Of a stretch of DNA of 64,000 nt, positions 1-11,200 are shown in pieces. Made by a program: the position numbers and the translations under genes. Location of the stretch: assembly GCF_001905845.1 (NCBI RefSeq), contig NZ_LIVZ01000002.1, forward strand, positions 62,001 to 126,000, written 5' to 3'. Source of the DNA: Streptomyces sp. TSRI0107 (GTDB lineage Bacteria; Actinomycetota; Actinomycetes; Streptomycetales; Streptomycetaceae). The notes below the pieces were generated by a model, which searched no databases, was not told where the DNA came from, and saw only the letters and a program-made list of their open reading frames with translations. Every line of letters begins with the position of its first letter. Within the stretch, counting starts at the first letter, position 1.

Positions 1-1772
1 CTGGCCGCCGAGTTCCCTGACGCGACCCACGAGCAGTGGCAACACCTGGTGGAAGGTGTGCTGCGCAAGGCGGGCAAGGACGTGTCGGGAGCGGCGGCGG
101 AGCTTGCCCTGTCCACTCCGCTGGAGGACGGGTTGCGCACCCGCCCCCTGTACACCGCGAACGACAGCGCACCCGATCCCGGTTTCCCCGGATTCGCCCC
201 CTTCGTCCGCGGCGGCCGCGCCGAGGGCAACACCGCGGGCGGCTGGGACGTACGCCAGCGCCACACGGCGGTCGCCGACGGGTCGGTGCTGGCGGACCTG
301 GAGAACGGCGTCACCTCGCTCTGGCTGGTCGTCGGCGAGGGCGGCATCCCGGTGTCCTCACTCGGCCGGGTCCTGGACGGCGTCCATCTCGACCTGGCCC
401 CCGTCGTCCTCGAAGCGGGCGACGAGACCGAGGCCGCCGCACGGGAGCTGCTGCGGCTCCACGCCGAGCGCGGCGTCGCCAAGGAGGCGGCGCGCGGCGG
501 TCTCGGCGGCGACCCGCTCGGCCACGAGGCCCGTACGGGCCGGGCCGCGGAGTTCGCGCCGGCCGCCTCCCTGGCCCGGCTGTGCGCCGAGGAGTACCCG
601 GGGCTGCGGGCGCTGACCGTGGACGCGCTGCCGTACCACGAGGCCGGCGGCTCCGCCGCGCAGGAGCTGGGCTGCTCCCTCGCGACCGGCGTGGCCTACC
701 TGCGGGAGCTGACCGAGGCGGGCCTGACCGTCGAACAGGCCTGCGCCCAGCTGGAGTTCCGGTACTCGGCGACCGCGGACCAGTTCCTGACGATCGCCAA
801 GCTGCGCGCGGCGCGCCGGCTGTGGGCGCGGGTCACCGAGGTGTGCGGGGCGCCCGGCAGTCAGATCCAGCACGCCGTCACCTCGCCGGTGATGATGACG
901 CGCCGGGACCCTTGGGTGAACATGCTGCGCACGACGGTCGCCACGCTGGCCGCCGGGGTCGGCGGCGCCGACTCGGTCACCGTGCTGCCCTTCGACCACG
1001 CCCTCGGCCTGCCGGACGCGTTCGCCCGGCGCATCGCCCGCAACACCTCGACGATCCTCATCGAGGAGTCGCACCTCGCCCGGGTGATCGACCCGGCGGG
1101 CGGCTCCTGGTACGTCGAGCGGCTGACCGACGAACTCGCCCACGCCGGCTGGGAGTTCTTCCAGCGGATCGAGCGGCAGGGCGGCCAGGCCGCCGCGCTG
1201 CGCTCGGGCCGTCTCGGCGAGGACCTGGCCGCCACCTGGGCCGCGCGCAGCGAGAAGCTCGCCAAGCGGCGCGAACCCGTCACCGGTGTCAGCGAGTTCC
1301 CGCACCTCGCCGAGCAGCCCGTGGAGCGCGAGCCCGCCCCGGCGTCCCCGGCGGGCGGACTGCCCCGGGTGCGCCGCGACGAGGCGTACGAGACGCTGCG
1401 CGCCCGTTCCGACGCGCACCTCGCCGCCACCGGCGCCCGGCCCCGGATCTACCTGGCCACCCTCGGCCCGGCCGCCGCGCACACCGCGCGGGCGACGTTC
1501 GCGGCGAACCTGTTCCAGGCGGGCGGCATCGAACCCGTCACCGAGGGCACGTTCGAGGACAGCGGCGCCACCGAGGTCTGCCTGTGCTCCAGTGACGCGG
1601 TGTACGAGGAGCAGGCGGAGTCGGCCGCCCGCGAGCTGAAGGCGGCGGGCGCCGGACACGTGTTCCTGGCCGGCCGCCCTGGGCGGTACTCCGACATCGA
1701 CGCGTACGTCTTCGCGGGCTGCGACGCCGTCGCCGTGCTGTCCGCGACCCTCGACCGGATGGGAGTGTCCTG

Positions 1773-1773
<1 letters not shown>
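1..1773 (+). CDS. mutA: methylmalonyl-CoA mutase small subunit (5' partial)
   Basis: Small (non-cobalamin) subunit of the adenosylcobalamin-dependent mutase that interconverts methylmalonyl-CoA and succinyl-CoA in the cytoplasm. The frame is open from base 1, so the start codon lies left of the window; 590 residues are visible. The body is a TIM-barrel closely resembling the downstream MutB (shared stretches such as [12 protein letters not shown] and [32 protein letters not shown]). The C-terminal Rossmann-like domain lacks the DxHxxG cobalamin ligand motif, as expected for the small subunit. It overlaps mutB by one base (TGATG), so the subunits are translationally coupled. Confidence 0.95.
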
Positions 1774-3947
<2,174 letters not shown>

Positions 3948-3960
3948 GGCCGGGGCCCGC

Positions 3961-4965
3961 ATGGCGATCGATCTCGACACGTATGTGAAGGGTGTGCTCG
4001 ACGGCAAGCGGGCCCTGGTGGCCCGCGCCATCACGCTCGTCGAGTCCACCCGCCCCGACCACCGGGCCCTGGCGCAGCGGCTGCTGACCGAGCTGCTGCC
4101 GCACGGCGGCCGGGCCCGGCGGATCGGCATCAGCGGCGTGCCCGGTGTGGGCAAGTCCACCTTCATCGACGCGTTCGGCACGATGCTCACCTCGCTCGGC
4201 CACCGGGTCGCGGTGCTCGCCATCGACCCGTCCTCCAGCCGCACGGGCGGTTCGATCCTGGGCGACAAGACCCGCATGGAACGCCTGGCCGTCGACCCGG
4301 CGGCGTTCGTGCGCCCCTCCCCCACCGCGGGCACGCTGGGCGGGGTGGCGAAGGCGACGCGCGAGTCGATCGTGGTGATGGAGGCCGCCGGCTACGACGT
4401 GATCCTGGTGGAGACCGTCGGCGTCGGCCAGTCGGAGACCACCGTCGCGAACATGGTCGACTCCTTCCTGCTGCTCACCCTCGCCCGCACCGGCGACCAG
4501 TTGCAGGGCATCAAGAAGGGCGTCCTGGAACTGGCCGACGTCATCGCCGTGAACAAGGCGGACGGCCCGCACGAGCGGGACGCCCGCGCCGCCGCACGGG
4601 AACTGGCGGGCGCGCTGCGGCTCATGCACGGCAAGGACGCGTTCTGGACGCCGCCCGTGCTGAGTTGCAGCGCACGGGAGTCGACCGGCCTGGACGTCGT
4701 CTGGGAACGTCTCGAACAGCATCGCACCCTGCTGAACTCCACCGGCCGCCTCACCGCCAAACGGCGCGACCAGCAGGTCGACTGGACGTGGAGCATGGTT
4801 CGCGACGAACTCCTCGACCGCCTGCGCTCCGACCCGGCGGTACGCGCCCTCGCCCCCTCCCTCGAACAGCGGGTGCGGGACGGGGAGTTGACGTCCACCC
4901 TGGCGGCGGAACGCATCCTCGCCGCCTTCCGGGACAGCGACGGGGGTGACGGGGCGGGGCGCTGA
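3961..4965 (+). CDS. meaB: MeaB-type G-protein chaperone of methylmalonyl-CoA mutase
   Basis: GTPase of the MeaB/ArgK family, 334 residues, which protects and reloads the mutase with adenosylcobalamin. Walker A is [11 protein letters not shown] near residue 58; further signatures are [31 protein letters not shown] and VNKADG (the NKxD base-recognition motif). It starts 13 bp after mutB with no room for a promoter, so mutA-mutB-meaB is one operon. Confidence 0.95.
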   Translation: MAIDLDTYVKGVLDGKRALVARAITLVESTRPDHRALAQRLLTELLPHGGRARRIGISGVPGVGKSTFIDAFGTMLTSLGHRVAVLAIDPSSSRTGGSILGDKTRMERLAVDPAAFVRPSPTAGTLGGVAKATRESIVVMEAAGYDVILVETVGVGQSETTVANMVDSFLLLTLARTGDQLQGIKKGVLELADVIAVNKADGPHERDARAAARELAGALRLMHGKDAFWTPPVLSCSARESTGLDVVWERLEQHRTLLNSTGRLTAKRRDQQVDWTWSMVRDELLDRLRSDPAVRALAPSLEQRVRDGELTSTLAAERILAAFRDSDGGDGAGR

Positions 4966-5201
4966 GGCCGGTCGGCCGGCATCGGCGGCGAACGCGCGAG
5001 CGATCTCGGCAGGTCGCCACCTGACGTCGTCGTCCACGCGGACGCGCGCGGTGCCCGGCGGGTGCGCCGCGGTGCGCCGGGCCGAGCGCCCCGCTCACCC
5101 GGGCGGGTGATGGACAGTGGGGTTCGCCGCGCGGTGCGATACGGGGGTCGTCACCCAGCGTGTTCTCTCCGCCATGGCGGACTCGCCTTCGGGAGTGCTC
5201 C

Positions 5202-5729
5202 ATGACCAGTCCCAGCCCCCAGTCCCCGCCCGCCGAACCGCAGGTCACCGTGCGGTCCGCCGGTGTTCCGGCCGTGCCGGGAGTCCTCGTCGCGGACGAC
5301 GTCGTGTTCGTTCCGCATCCACCGCGGGGCCTGGTCAGCGCGGAACTGCTGACCGCCGAGATCGCCCCGGGGGCGGACGGCGGTGCCGCCGCCGAGTCCC
5401 TCGACGTCGGCGGCGTACGGCTGCTGTGCCTGGACGACGGCCGGATCAGAGCCGTGCTGGCGGTGCTCACCCTCACCAAGCCGTCCACCCTGCGCCGCAG
5501 GGTGCCGCAGTACACCGCGGCGCTTTTCGAGGACGCCGTCGCCGAGTACGGGGGCGATCTGTGGGCCGCGCTGGGCTCGCTCGGCTACGGCGTGCCGGCC
5601 GGTGCCCGCCGGGACAGCGACGCGGAGTCGGGGCCGGACCTGCGGGCGTTCACGGGCCTGAGCGGAACGCCGGTCGAGATGTACGACAGCGTCGGCACGT
5701 TCGCGGAGAGCGGCTGCGGGTGGCGCTGA
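5202..5729 (+). CDS. hypothetical protein, possibly truncated
   Basis: 175 residues from the ATG preceded by GGGAG. No family recognised. The N-terminal half has alternating hydrophobic strands (VPGVLVADDVVFVPHPP, VGGVRLLCLDDGRIRAVLAVL), suggesting a beta-rich fold; the second half is acidic. No signal peptide or membrane segment. The reading frame ends 4 bp before a fragment of an unrelated response-regulator gene, so the true C terminus may have been lost in a deletion that joined the two. Upstream, 4966-5201 shows no clear feature. Function unknown. Confidence 0.6.
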   Translation: MTSPSPQSPPAEPQVTVRSAGVPAVPGVLVADDVVFVPHPPRGLVSAELLTAEIAPGADGGAAAESLDVGGVRLLCLDDGRIRAVLAVLTLTKPSTLRRRVPQYTAALFEDAVAEYGGDLWAALGSLGYGVPAGARRDSDAESGPDLRAFTGLSGTPVEMYDSVGTFAESGCGWR

Positions 5730-5732
5730 CCG

Positions 5733-5880
5733 GCGCCGGAGGAACTGGTGCGCGCGGTAAGGGCGGTGGCCGACGGCGACGAGTGGGCTCGACCCGTCGG
5801 TGACGCCGGAGCTGCTGCGGGAGTTCGCCGCCCGGCAGCCCGGCGCCTCGCAGGACCCGTGCCGGCCACCGCCGAGGTGA
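5733..5880 (+). pseudogene. remnant of a LuxR/NarL-type response regulator
   Basis: One frame reads APEELVRAVRAVADGDE, the end of a receiver domain, and a shifted frame continues LDPSVTPELLREFAARQP, the linker that normally follows it in NarL-family regulators, ending at a TGA at 5878-5880. The two halves need a frameshift around 5784, and both the receiver start and the LuxR DNA-binding domain are missing. The match is to the general family consensus from memory. Confidence 0.6.
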
Positions 5881-5895
5881 ACCGATGCCGTCCTG

Positions 5896-6120
5896 TCACT
5901 CCTTCACGTCGTGGCCACGGGCCCGCAGGTCCTCGGCCAGGGCCGCGCGGGTCATGCGTCCGACGATGCCGTCCGCCGTCAGGCCCTTGCTGGTCTGGTA
6001 CTCCCGGACCGCCTTCTGGGTCTTGGGTCCGGCGATGCCGTCGGCGGGCCCCGGGTCGAACCCGAGTTCCGTCAGGGCCTCCTGGACTCCTTGAGGGCTC
6101 GTAAGGTTGAAGAAAGCCAT
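5896..6120 (-). CDS. small peptidoglycan-binding domain protein
   Basis: 74 residues, essentially one PG_binding_1 three-helix domain (VQEALTELGFDPGPADGIAGPKTQKAVREYQ, quoted here in part as VQEALTELGF and GPKTQKAVREYQ) with the usual DGIxGxxTxxA repeat occurring twice. There is no signal peptide, so how it would reach the wall is unclear; such lone domains also act as cytoplasmic or released adaptors. AGGAGG lies 7 nt before the ATG. It stands alone, divergent from the hydrolase gene at 6247. Confidence 0.8.
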   Translation of the reverse strand: MAFFNLTSPQGVQEALTELGFDPGPADGIAGPKTQKAVREYQTSKGLTADGIVGRMTRAALAEDLRARGHDVKE

Positions 6121-6246
6121 GATTCCGCCTCCTGTACCTCCCTTCCAGTGTGGTTCCTGGGGCCGCGTTCGGCGAATCGTGCGGTGGCCGGTGCGGTCGG
6201 CCGGACGTAGCGTCGGGAATGTCTTCCGCCCTTCCCGGAGTCGGCC

Positions 6247-7752
6247 ATGAACCTCCAGGAAAAGCTCCCGATCGTCTACGTCAGGGGATTCGCGGGCGAT
6301 ACTTCAGGCATCAACAAGGTCGTCACCGATCCCTTCTACGGCTTCAACGAGGGTTCCACGCATGTGCGGGTGGGTCCGGGCGAGAAACCGGCTTTCCATC
6401 AGTTCGAGAGCCCGCTGCTGCGGCTTCACCTCGATGACGGCTACCACGTTCTCGTCCAGGGCGGCCAGGAGTCCTATCTGGCCTCGCACCGGGACATTCC
6501 GGCGGACAGCATCTGGGTGCATCGTTTCTACGACGCGTCGGCCACCAGCTGGGGCGCCGATCCCCGGGAATTCCGGCTGGAGGACGCCGCCGCCGACCTG
6601 CTGCGGTTGATCCGCAGGCTGCGGGAGAGGACCGGCGCGCCCCGCGTGTTTCTGGTCGCCCATTCCATGGGCGGGCTCGTGTGCCGCTGCCTGCTGCAGA
6701 AAATTCTGCCCGAGCAGGGTGAGGATCCGGCCGACTTCGTCGACAAGCTCTTCACGTACGGGACACCCCACGGCGGCATCGTCTTCGACAAGGGCTTCGG
6801 CGTCTTCGAACGGCTGCGGGACACCTTCGGCATCCAGGGGGGCGACATCTTCGGCCCGCGCCGGATGTACGAGTATCTGACGCCGCGCCTCGAATGGCGC
6901 GGCGGCGATCCGCCGGACGGCTGGGACGCCCGGGTCATGCCGCAGGGCGCGGGACGGTTCCCGCTGGAGCGGGTGTTCTGCCTGGTCGGCACCAATCCGG
7001 CCGACTACGACGTGGCGTTGGGGATGTCCGCCGCCGCGGTCGGCGCCCGCAGCGACGGACTGGTGCAGATCGACCGGGCCGCGGTGCCGGGCTCCCACGG
7101 GGCGTTCGTGCATCGCAGCCACAGCGGCCGGTACGGGCTGGTGAACTCGGAGGAGGGCTACCAGAACCTGCGCCGCTTCCTCTTCGGCGACCTGCGGGTC
7201 GAGGCCTCGCTCGTCGGTCACCGGATGCCCGCCGAGCCGGGGACGAGCTGGCAGGCCGAGGTGCTGATGGCCATTCGCGGGCTGCCCGTCGTCGTGCACG
7301 AACGGCAGGCCGCCCACTGGTGCCCGGTGCCACTGCCGAGGCCGGACGCCGCCGGCGCCGCCGAGCCCGTGCCGCTGACGACCACGTTCCTGCGCACCGA
7401 CCTGCCCCGGCCCGCCACGTCGCCGACCATGCGGTACGCGCTGCACCTGCGGATCCTGTCGCTGCGGACGGACAAGGGGTTCCTCGGCTTCGGCGACCAC
7501 CTGGAGCAGACCGCCGACTTCGACGACGCCCTGGTCGTGGACGTCGGCACCGGTCCGGCGCCCGCGATCTGGGCGACCTGGAACTCGCTGATCCCCGGCG
7601 CGATCAAGGACCACGAGCCGCAGGGCCGTCCGCTGACCGACGAGGATCCCGCCGTCGGCCGCTGGGTCGCGCACATCCCCTTCCCCGTGAACGCCCACCC
7701 GATCGTCGGCGAGGGCGCGAGCATCCGCCTCACGGCGACGCAGTGGCGGTGA
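6247..7752 (+). CDS. alpha/beta-hydrolase (lipase/esterase-like)
   Basis: 501 residues. Residues about 1-300 form an alpha/beta-hydrolase with the nucleophile elbow VAHSMGG (Ser near residue 139) and GTPHGG, typical of PGAP1/lipase-like esterases; a His late in the domain (GAFVHRSHSGRYGLVNSE) is a good triad candidate. Residues 320-500 are a beta-rich C-terminal extension of unknown role. No signal peptide, so a cytoplasmic enzyme. Substrate cannot be told. GGAG precedes the ATG. Confidence 0.8.
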   Translation: MNLQEKLPIVYVRGFAGDTSGINKVVTDPFYGFNEGSTHVRVGPGEKPAFHQFESPLLRLHLDDGYHVLVQGGQESYLASHRDIPADSIWVHRFYDASATSWGADPREFRLEDAAADLLRLIRRLRERTGAPRVFLVAHSMGGLVCRCLLQKILPEQGEDPADFVDKLFTYGTPHGGIVFDKGFGVFERLRDTFGIQGGDIFGPRRMYEYLTPRLEWRGGDPPDGWDARVMPQGAGRFPLERVFCLVGTNPADYDVALGMSAAAVGARSDGLVQIDRAAVPGSHGAFVHRSHSGRYGLVNSEEGYQNLRRFLFGDLRVEASLVGHRMPAEPGTSWQAEVLMAIRGLPVVVHERQAAHWCPVPLPRPDAAGAAEPVPLTTTFLRTDLPRPATSPTMRYALHLRILSLRTDKGFLGFGDHLEQTADFDDALVVDVGTGPAPAIWATWNSLIPGAIKDHEPQGRPLTDEDPAVGRWVAHIPFPVNAHPIVGEGASIRLTATQWR

Positions 7753-7869
7753 GGCGGAGGCGGTGGGTTCGATGCGGTGGGGCCGAGACTGCGAGGCCAC
7801 GGCGGTGAACCCCGCCCCCGCACACGGTCCCCACGGAACCCGCACACGCGCGCCGATAAGCTGATCTTC

Positions 7870-8424
7870 ATGGCGATGGAGGGGGCCGGATACCCGGCGT
7901 GGGTGGCGTGCCCGGCGTGCGGGGGCACAGAGGTGCGCACGGTGGAGCAGGCGCGCACGGCGAAGGGCGCGTCGCGCCGGAACCTGTACGGCCGGCTGGC
8001 GCCCGGCCCCGACTCGGGCGGCGACGGGTGTGTGCACTTCGTCGAGGGCATGGTGCTGACCGGCATCGGCGTGGCGCTCGCGTACACCGGAGTGAGCCAG
8101 GAGAAGCCGCTCTACACGGTCGGCGGCGCCGTGCTCGCCCTGGTGTGTCTCGTGGGCACGTTCTTCGTGGTCCGTGACGACCGCCGCGGCAAGGCCGCCG
8201 CCGAGGCGGGCGGCGGACGCGCCGACCGGCTGTGGCGGCCGGCGCACTACTGCTACGGCTGCGGCTCGGTGTTCTGCCCGGGCGGCACCCCCTGGCCGGG
8301 CGCGCTGACGCCGGCCCAGTTCAAGAAGCTGGTGTGGACGGAGGCGGGCTACGCCGACCAGCTCCAGCCGGGCGACGAGGCGAAGGACGCGGAGCTGCCG
8401 CCGGGCCTGCTGCCCTGGCGCTGA
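7870..8424 (+). CDS. zinc-ribbon membrane protein of unknown function
   Basis: 184 residues from the ATG at 7870. N-terminal CPACGG and C-terminal CYGCGSVFCPGG look like two halves of zinc knuckles. Between them are two hydrophobic segments (about 56-75 and 85-105, GGAVLALVCLVGTFFVV), so both Cys clusters would lie on the same side of the membrane. No named family recognised; a conserved actinobacterial hypothetical protein is the safest call. Confidence 0.65.
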   Translation: MAMEGAGYPAWVACPACGGTEVRTVEQARTAKGASRRNLYGRLAPGPDSGGDGCVHFVEGMVLTGIGVALAYTGVSQEKPLYTVGGAVLALVCLVGTFFVVRDDRRGKAAAEAGGGRADRLWRPAHYCYGCGSVFCPGGTPWPGALTPAQFKKLVWTEAGYADQLQPGDEAKDAELPPGLLPWR

Positions 8425-8554
8425 CCGGCGTACGGCAGCACCCGCGCGATGCGGTCGCCGTCGGTCGGCTGGGCCGAACGGCCGTGTGCCGGTTGCGGGC
8501 CTTCGAGGCCCAGCCGTCCCATGGAGCCGGATGGCCGGTCGAATGGGAGGCAGC

Positions 8555-8965
8555 ATGCCGGGACGGCGGTACGGCCGGGGCGTGGCGGCCGTGGCGGTGC
8601 TGGCGGCCGTCGGCGCCTGCGGGTCCCTGCCCGAACGCCGGGACGCCGTCACGCTGCAGGTCACCCGCTTCGAGCGGCTGCTCGCCGCCGAACGGTACGC
8701 CCCGCTGTGCGGCACCCTCGCCCCCGCCACCCGCGAGGAACTGGAGCACACCGCCGAGGCCGCCTGTGCGCGGGCCATCGGCGAGGAGGAACTGCCGCCG
8801 GGAGGGGCCGTACGGCAGGTGGACGTGCACGGCGCGCAGGCCCGGGTGGTGCTGGAGCACGACACCGTCTTCCTCTCGCACTTCCCCGACGGCTGGAAGG
8901 TGACCGCCGCCGGGTGCCTGCCGCGGCCCGAACGGCCCTACCAGTGCGCGATCGAGGGCGGGTGA
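8555..8965 (+). CDS. small lipoprotein of unknown function
   Basis: 136 residues. The ATG at 8555 is preferred over upstream in-frame starts because GGGAGG sits 4-9 nt before it. The signal sequence ends in the lipobox AAVGAC with Cys at about residue 23, so the protein is anchored outside the membrane. The mature part (two more Cys pairs, ERYAPLCGTLAPATREELEH and EHDTVFLSHFPDGWKV) resembles small secreted NTF2-like actinobacterial proteins. Overlaps the next small gene by 4 nt (GTGA). Confidence 0.75.
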   Translation: MPGRRYGRGVAAVAVLAAVGACGSLPERRDAVTLQVTRFERLLAAERYAPLCGTLAPATREELEHTAEAACARAIGEEELPPGGAVRQVDVHGAQARVVLEHDTVFLSHFPDGWKVTAAGCLPRPERPYQCAIEGG

Positions 8966-9054
8966 CCGGTGTGAGGACGCTGTTCGCCACCACCCTGCTG
9001 ATCATCGCCGCCGGCCTCGTGTACTTCACGGCGCTGGGGCTGACGCAGCGATGA
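8962..9054 (+). CDS. 30-residue single-pass membrane peptide
   Basis: GTG start inside the lipoprotein stop (GTGA); 30 codons with a hydrophobic core (TLLIIAAGLVYFTALGL) that fits one transmembrane helix. Its own TGA overlaps the ATG of the DUF6766 gene (ATGA). Overlap on both sides argues that it is translated. Alternative start GTG at 8971. No homology can be judged at this size. Confidence 0.6.
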   Translation: MTGVRTLFATTLLIIAAGLVYFTALGLTQR

Positions 9055-9734
9055 GCCGCGCCGGGCGCTTCCTGCGCGAGAACAGCCTCGGGCTGGCCTT
9101 CCTGACCGCCTTCCTGATCGCCCTGGCGGGTCAGGCGATCGCCGGGCACGCCGACTTCAACAACCAGCTCACCTCCGAGGGCCTGGCGCCCGTGAGCCTC
9201 GCCGCGTACCTCGCCACCTCGGACTTCGCCGTGGACGTCACCGAGAACTGGCAGTCGGAGTACCTGCAGTTCTTCCTCTACATCTTCGGCACCGTGTGGC
9301 TGCTGCAGCGCGGCTCACCGGAGTCGAAGGAGCTGCACAAGGCGGGCACCGAGTCCGACCGGGACCAGCGGGTCGGCGAACACGCGCGGCAGGACTCGCC
9401 GCGCTGGGCCCGCGACACGGGCTGGCGGGGGCTGCTCTTCTCCCGCTCCCTGGGCCTGGTCATGGGGACGGTCTTCGTGCTGTCCTGGCTGTCCCAGTCG
9501 ATCACCGGCGTCGCCGCGTACAACGAGCAGCAGCTACGGCAGCTGGAGGGCCCCACCAGCTGGGCCGCCTACCTCACCTCCGCCGACTTCTGGAACCGCA
9601 CCCTGCAGAACTGGCAGTCCGAGCTGCTGGCGGTCGCCTCCATGGCGGTCCTGTCCATCTACCTGCGCCAGCGCGGCTCCCCCGAGTCCAAGCCGGTGGG
9701 CGCGTCGCACGGGGCCACCGGCGTGGAAGGCTGA
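9051..9734 (+). CDS. DUF6766-like integral membrane protein
   Basis: 227 residues containing an internal duplication: each half has a membrane helix (GLAFLTAFLIALAGQAIAG; GLVMGTVFVLSWLSQSITG), a segment with NWQSE, a second helix, and a QRGSPESK box. The halves are joined by a charged linker. Function unknown. It is the third gene of the coupled set with the lipoprotein and the 30-residue peptide, so the three may form one envelope complex. Confidence 0.7.
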   Translation: MSRAGRFLRENSLGLAFLTAFLIALAGQAIAGHADFNNQLTSEGLAPVSLAAYLATSDFAVDVTENWQSEYLQFFLYIFGTVWLLQRGSPESKELHKAGTESDRDQRVGEHARQDSPRWARDTGWRGLLFSRSLGLVMGTVFVLSWLSQSITGVAAYNEQQLRQLEGPTSWAAYLTSADFWNRTLQNWQSELLAVASMAVLSIYLRQRGSPESKPVGASHGATGVEG

Positions 9735-9778
9735 GGCGCGCGATTGGAGGCCGTCCCGCGAGGGCACTCGGCGGGACC

Positions 9779-10699
9779 GTGACCACGCCACGACGGATTC
9801 TGCTCACCGGGTGGTTCAGCTTCCTCCACGGGGAGGCGACCGCCGGGGACGTGCTGGCGCTCGCCCGCACCGAGGAGGTGCTGGGGCGGGCCGGGCTGCC
9901 GTACGACGTCGTCTGGAGCCCCGGTTTCCGGCCGCGGGCCCTGCACCTGGACGAGGTGCGTGCCGAGCGGTACTCCCATCTGGTGTTCGTGTGCGGCCCG
10001 TTGCACGGCCCGCAGATCGAGCAACTGCACCGGCGGTTCGCCCACTGCGTGCGCGTCGCGGTGGGCACGTCCGTGCCGGACCCCGCCGCACCGGCCGTCA
10101 CCGGGTTCCACCTGGTGCTGGCCCGGGACGCGCCCGGCATCACGCCGACGACCGACCTGGCGGCCCGGGCACCGGCGGCGCCCGCCCTCCCGGTGGCCGG
10201 GGTGATCCTCACCCACGGCCAGCACGAGTACGGGTCGCGGCGGCGGCACGACCAGGTCGCCGAGCGGGTGACGCGCTGGCTGGCGGGGAAGGACTGCGCG
10301 CGTCTGGAGCTGGAGACCCGGCTCGACACGCGTGACTGGCGGCTGTGCGCGACGCCCGCCCAGCTCGCCGCCGTGCTGTCCCGGCTGGATGTGGTGGTCA
10401 CCGACCGGCTCCACGGCCTGGTCCTCGCCCTGCGGGCAGGCACGCCCGCGCTGGCCGTGGACCCGGTCGAGGGCGGCGCCAAGGTCACCGCCCAGGCCCG
10501 TGCCTGCGGCTGGCCCGCGCTGCTGCCCGCCGCCGAGGCGGGCCCGGAGGGGCTGGAACGGTGGTGGGGGTGGTGCCTGGGAGCGGGGCGGGAGGCGGCA
10601 CGGCGGGCACGGGACCGGTTCGCCGGCGACGGTGTACAGGATGCTGTCGACGGTCTGCTGTCCGCACTGGACGGTCGCCCGCTGACCGCATACGGCTGA
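9779..10699 (+). CDS. polysaccharide pyruvyl transferase-like protein
   Basis: 306 residues from the GTG at 9779. The C-terminal half has the family signature DVVVTDRLHGLVLALRAGTPALAVDP. The N-terminal LTGWFSFLHGEATAGDVLAL replaces the usual nucleotide-binding glycine-rich start. Members add pyruvate ketals to cell-wall or capsule sugars; donor and acceptor here are unknown. Its 3' end is the source of the tandem repeat array that follows, so the last 25 codons are repeated beyond the stop. Confidence 0.75.
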   Translation: MTTPRRILLTGWFSFLHGEATAGDVLALARTEEVLGRAGLPYDVVWSPGFRPRALHLDEVRAERYSHLVFVCGPLHGPQIEQLHRRFAHCVRVAVGTSVPDPAAPAVTGFHLVLARDAPGITPTTDLAARAPAAPALPVAGVILTHGQHEYGSRRRHDQVAERVTRWLAGKDCARLELETRLDTRDWRLCATPAQLAAVLSRLDVVVTDRLHGLVLALRAGTPALAVDPVEGGAKVTAQARACGWPALLPAAEAGPEGLERWWGWCLGAGREAARRARDRFAGDGVQDAVDGLLSALDGRPLTAYG

Positions 10700-10870
10700 G
10701 CGTTTGGCGACGGTGTACAGGATGCCGTCGACGGTCTGCTGTCCGCACTGGACAGTCGCCTGCCGACCGCATACGGCTGAGCGTAGTCCGGTGACGGTAT
10801 ACAGAATGCCGTCGGCAGTCCGCTGCCCGCACTGGACGGTCGCCCGCCGACCGCATACCGCTGAGCGTTT
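10625..10870 (+). repeat. three tandem copies of a gene 3' end (81-84 bp units)
   Basis: Units begin at 10625, 10706 and 10790. Each contains the same coding stretch (GDGVQDAVDGLLSALDGR in unit 1), the end TAYG or TAYR and a TGA stop. Unit 1 is the real end of the pyruvyl-transferase gene; units 2 and 3 lie beyond its stop and have drifted (unit 3 most). The first period is 81 bp, exactly 27 codons; the second is 84. Confidence 0.9.
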
Positions 10871-10915
10871 GCCGGGAGAGGCCGTCGGGGACCCAGTCGC
10901 CAGGAGGTGATCGTC

Positions 10916-11116
10916 GTGCCAGGACCCGGAAGCAAGAAGTACGACACCCAGCGGGCGAGACTGCGCAAGGAGGCCGAGCGGTCCGGGATCTCGGACCAGG
11001 ACGCCAACGAGCGGGCCAACGAGACCTTGCGGCAGGACCCCGAGCGGCGAAGCGGCGGCCCGCGCACCGAACGCGGCCGCGGCCCCAAGGGCGAGCGTTC
11101 CGAAGGCGGTGGCTGA
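10916..11116 (+). CDS. small hydrophilic conserved protein
   Basis: 66 residues, strongly charged (KKYDTQRARLRKEAERSG, DANERANETLRQDPERR), with a Gly/Arg-rich tail; probably partly disordered. The GTG at 10916 is chosen because AGGAGG ends 8 nt upstream; the in-frame GTG at 10907 overlaps that site. No signal peptide or membrane helix. The N-terminal part resembles short streptomycete proteins of unknown role. Confidence 0.65.
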   Translation: MPGPGSKKYDTQRARLRKEAERSGISDQDANERANETLRQDPERRSGGPRTERGRGPKGERSEGGG

Positions 11117-11200
11117 GCGCCGGACGTGGGGCGAGGACCGGCCGGCGTCGGCCCTCACCCCGCGTCCGGCGCTCAACCGTGTGCCCCGCCGGCCGCCCCG

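Noticed and set aside
6304..8865. Long minus-strand frame across the hydrolase and zinc-ribbon genes
   Set aside because: No start context and low-complexity protein; spans several supported genes on the other strand.
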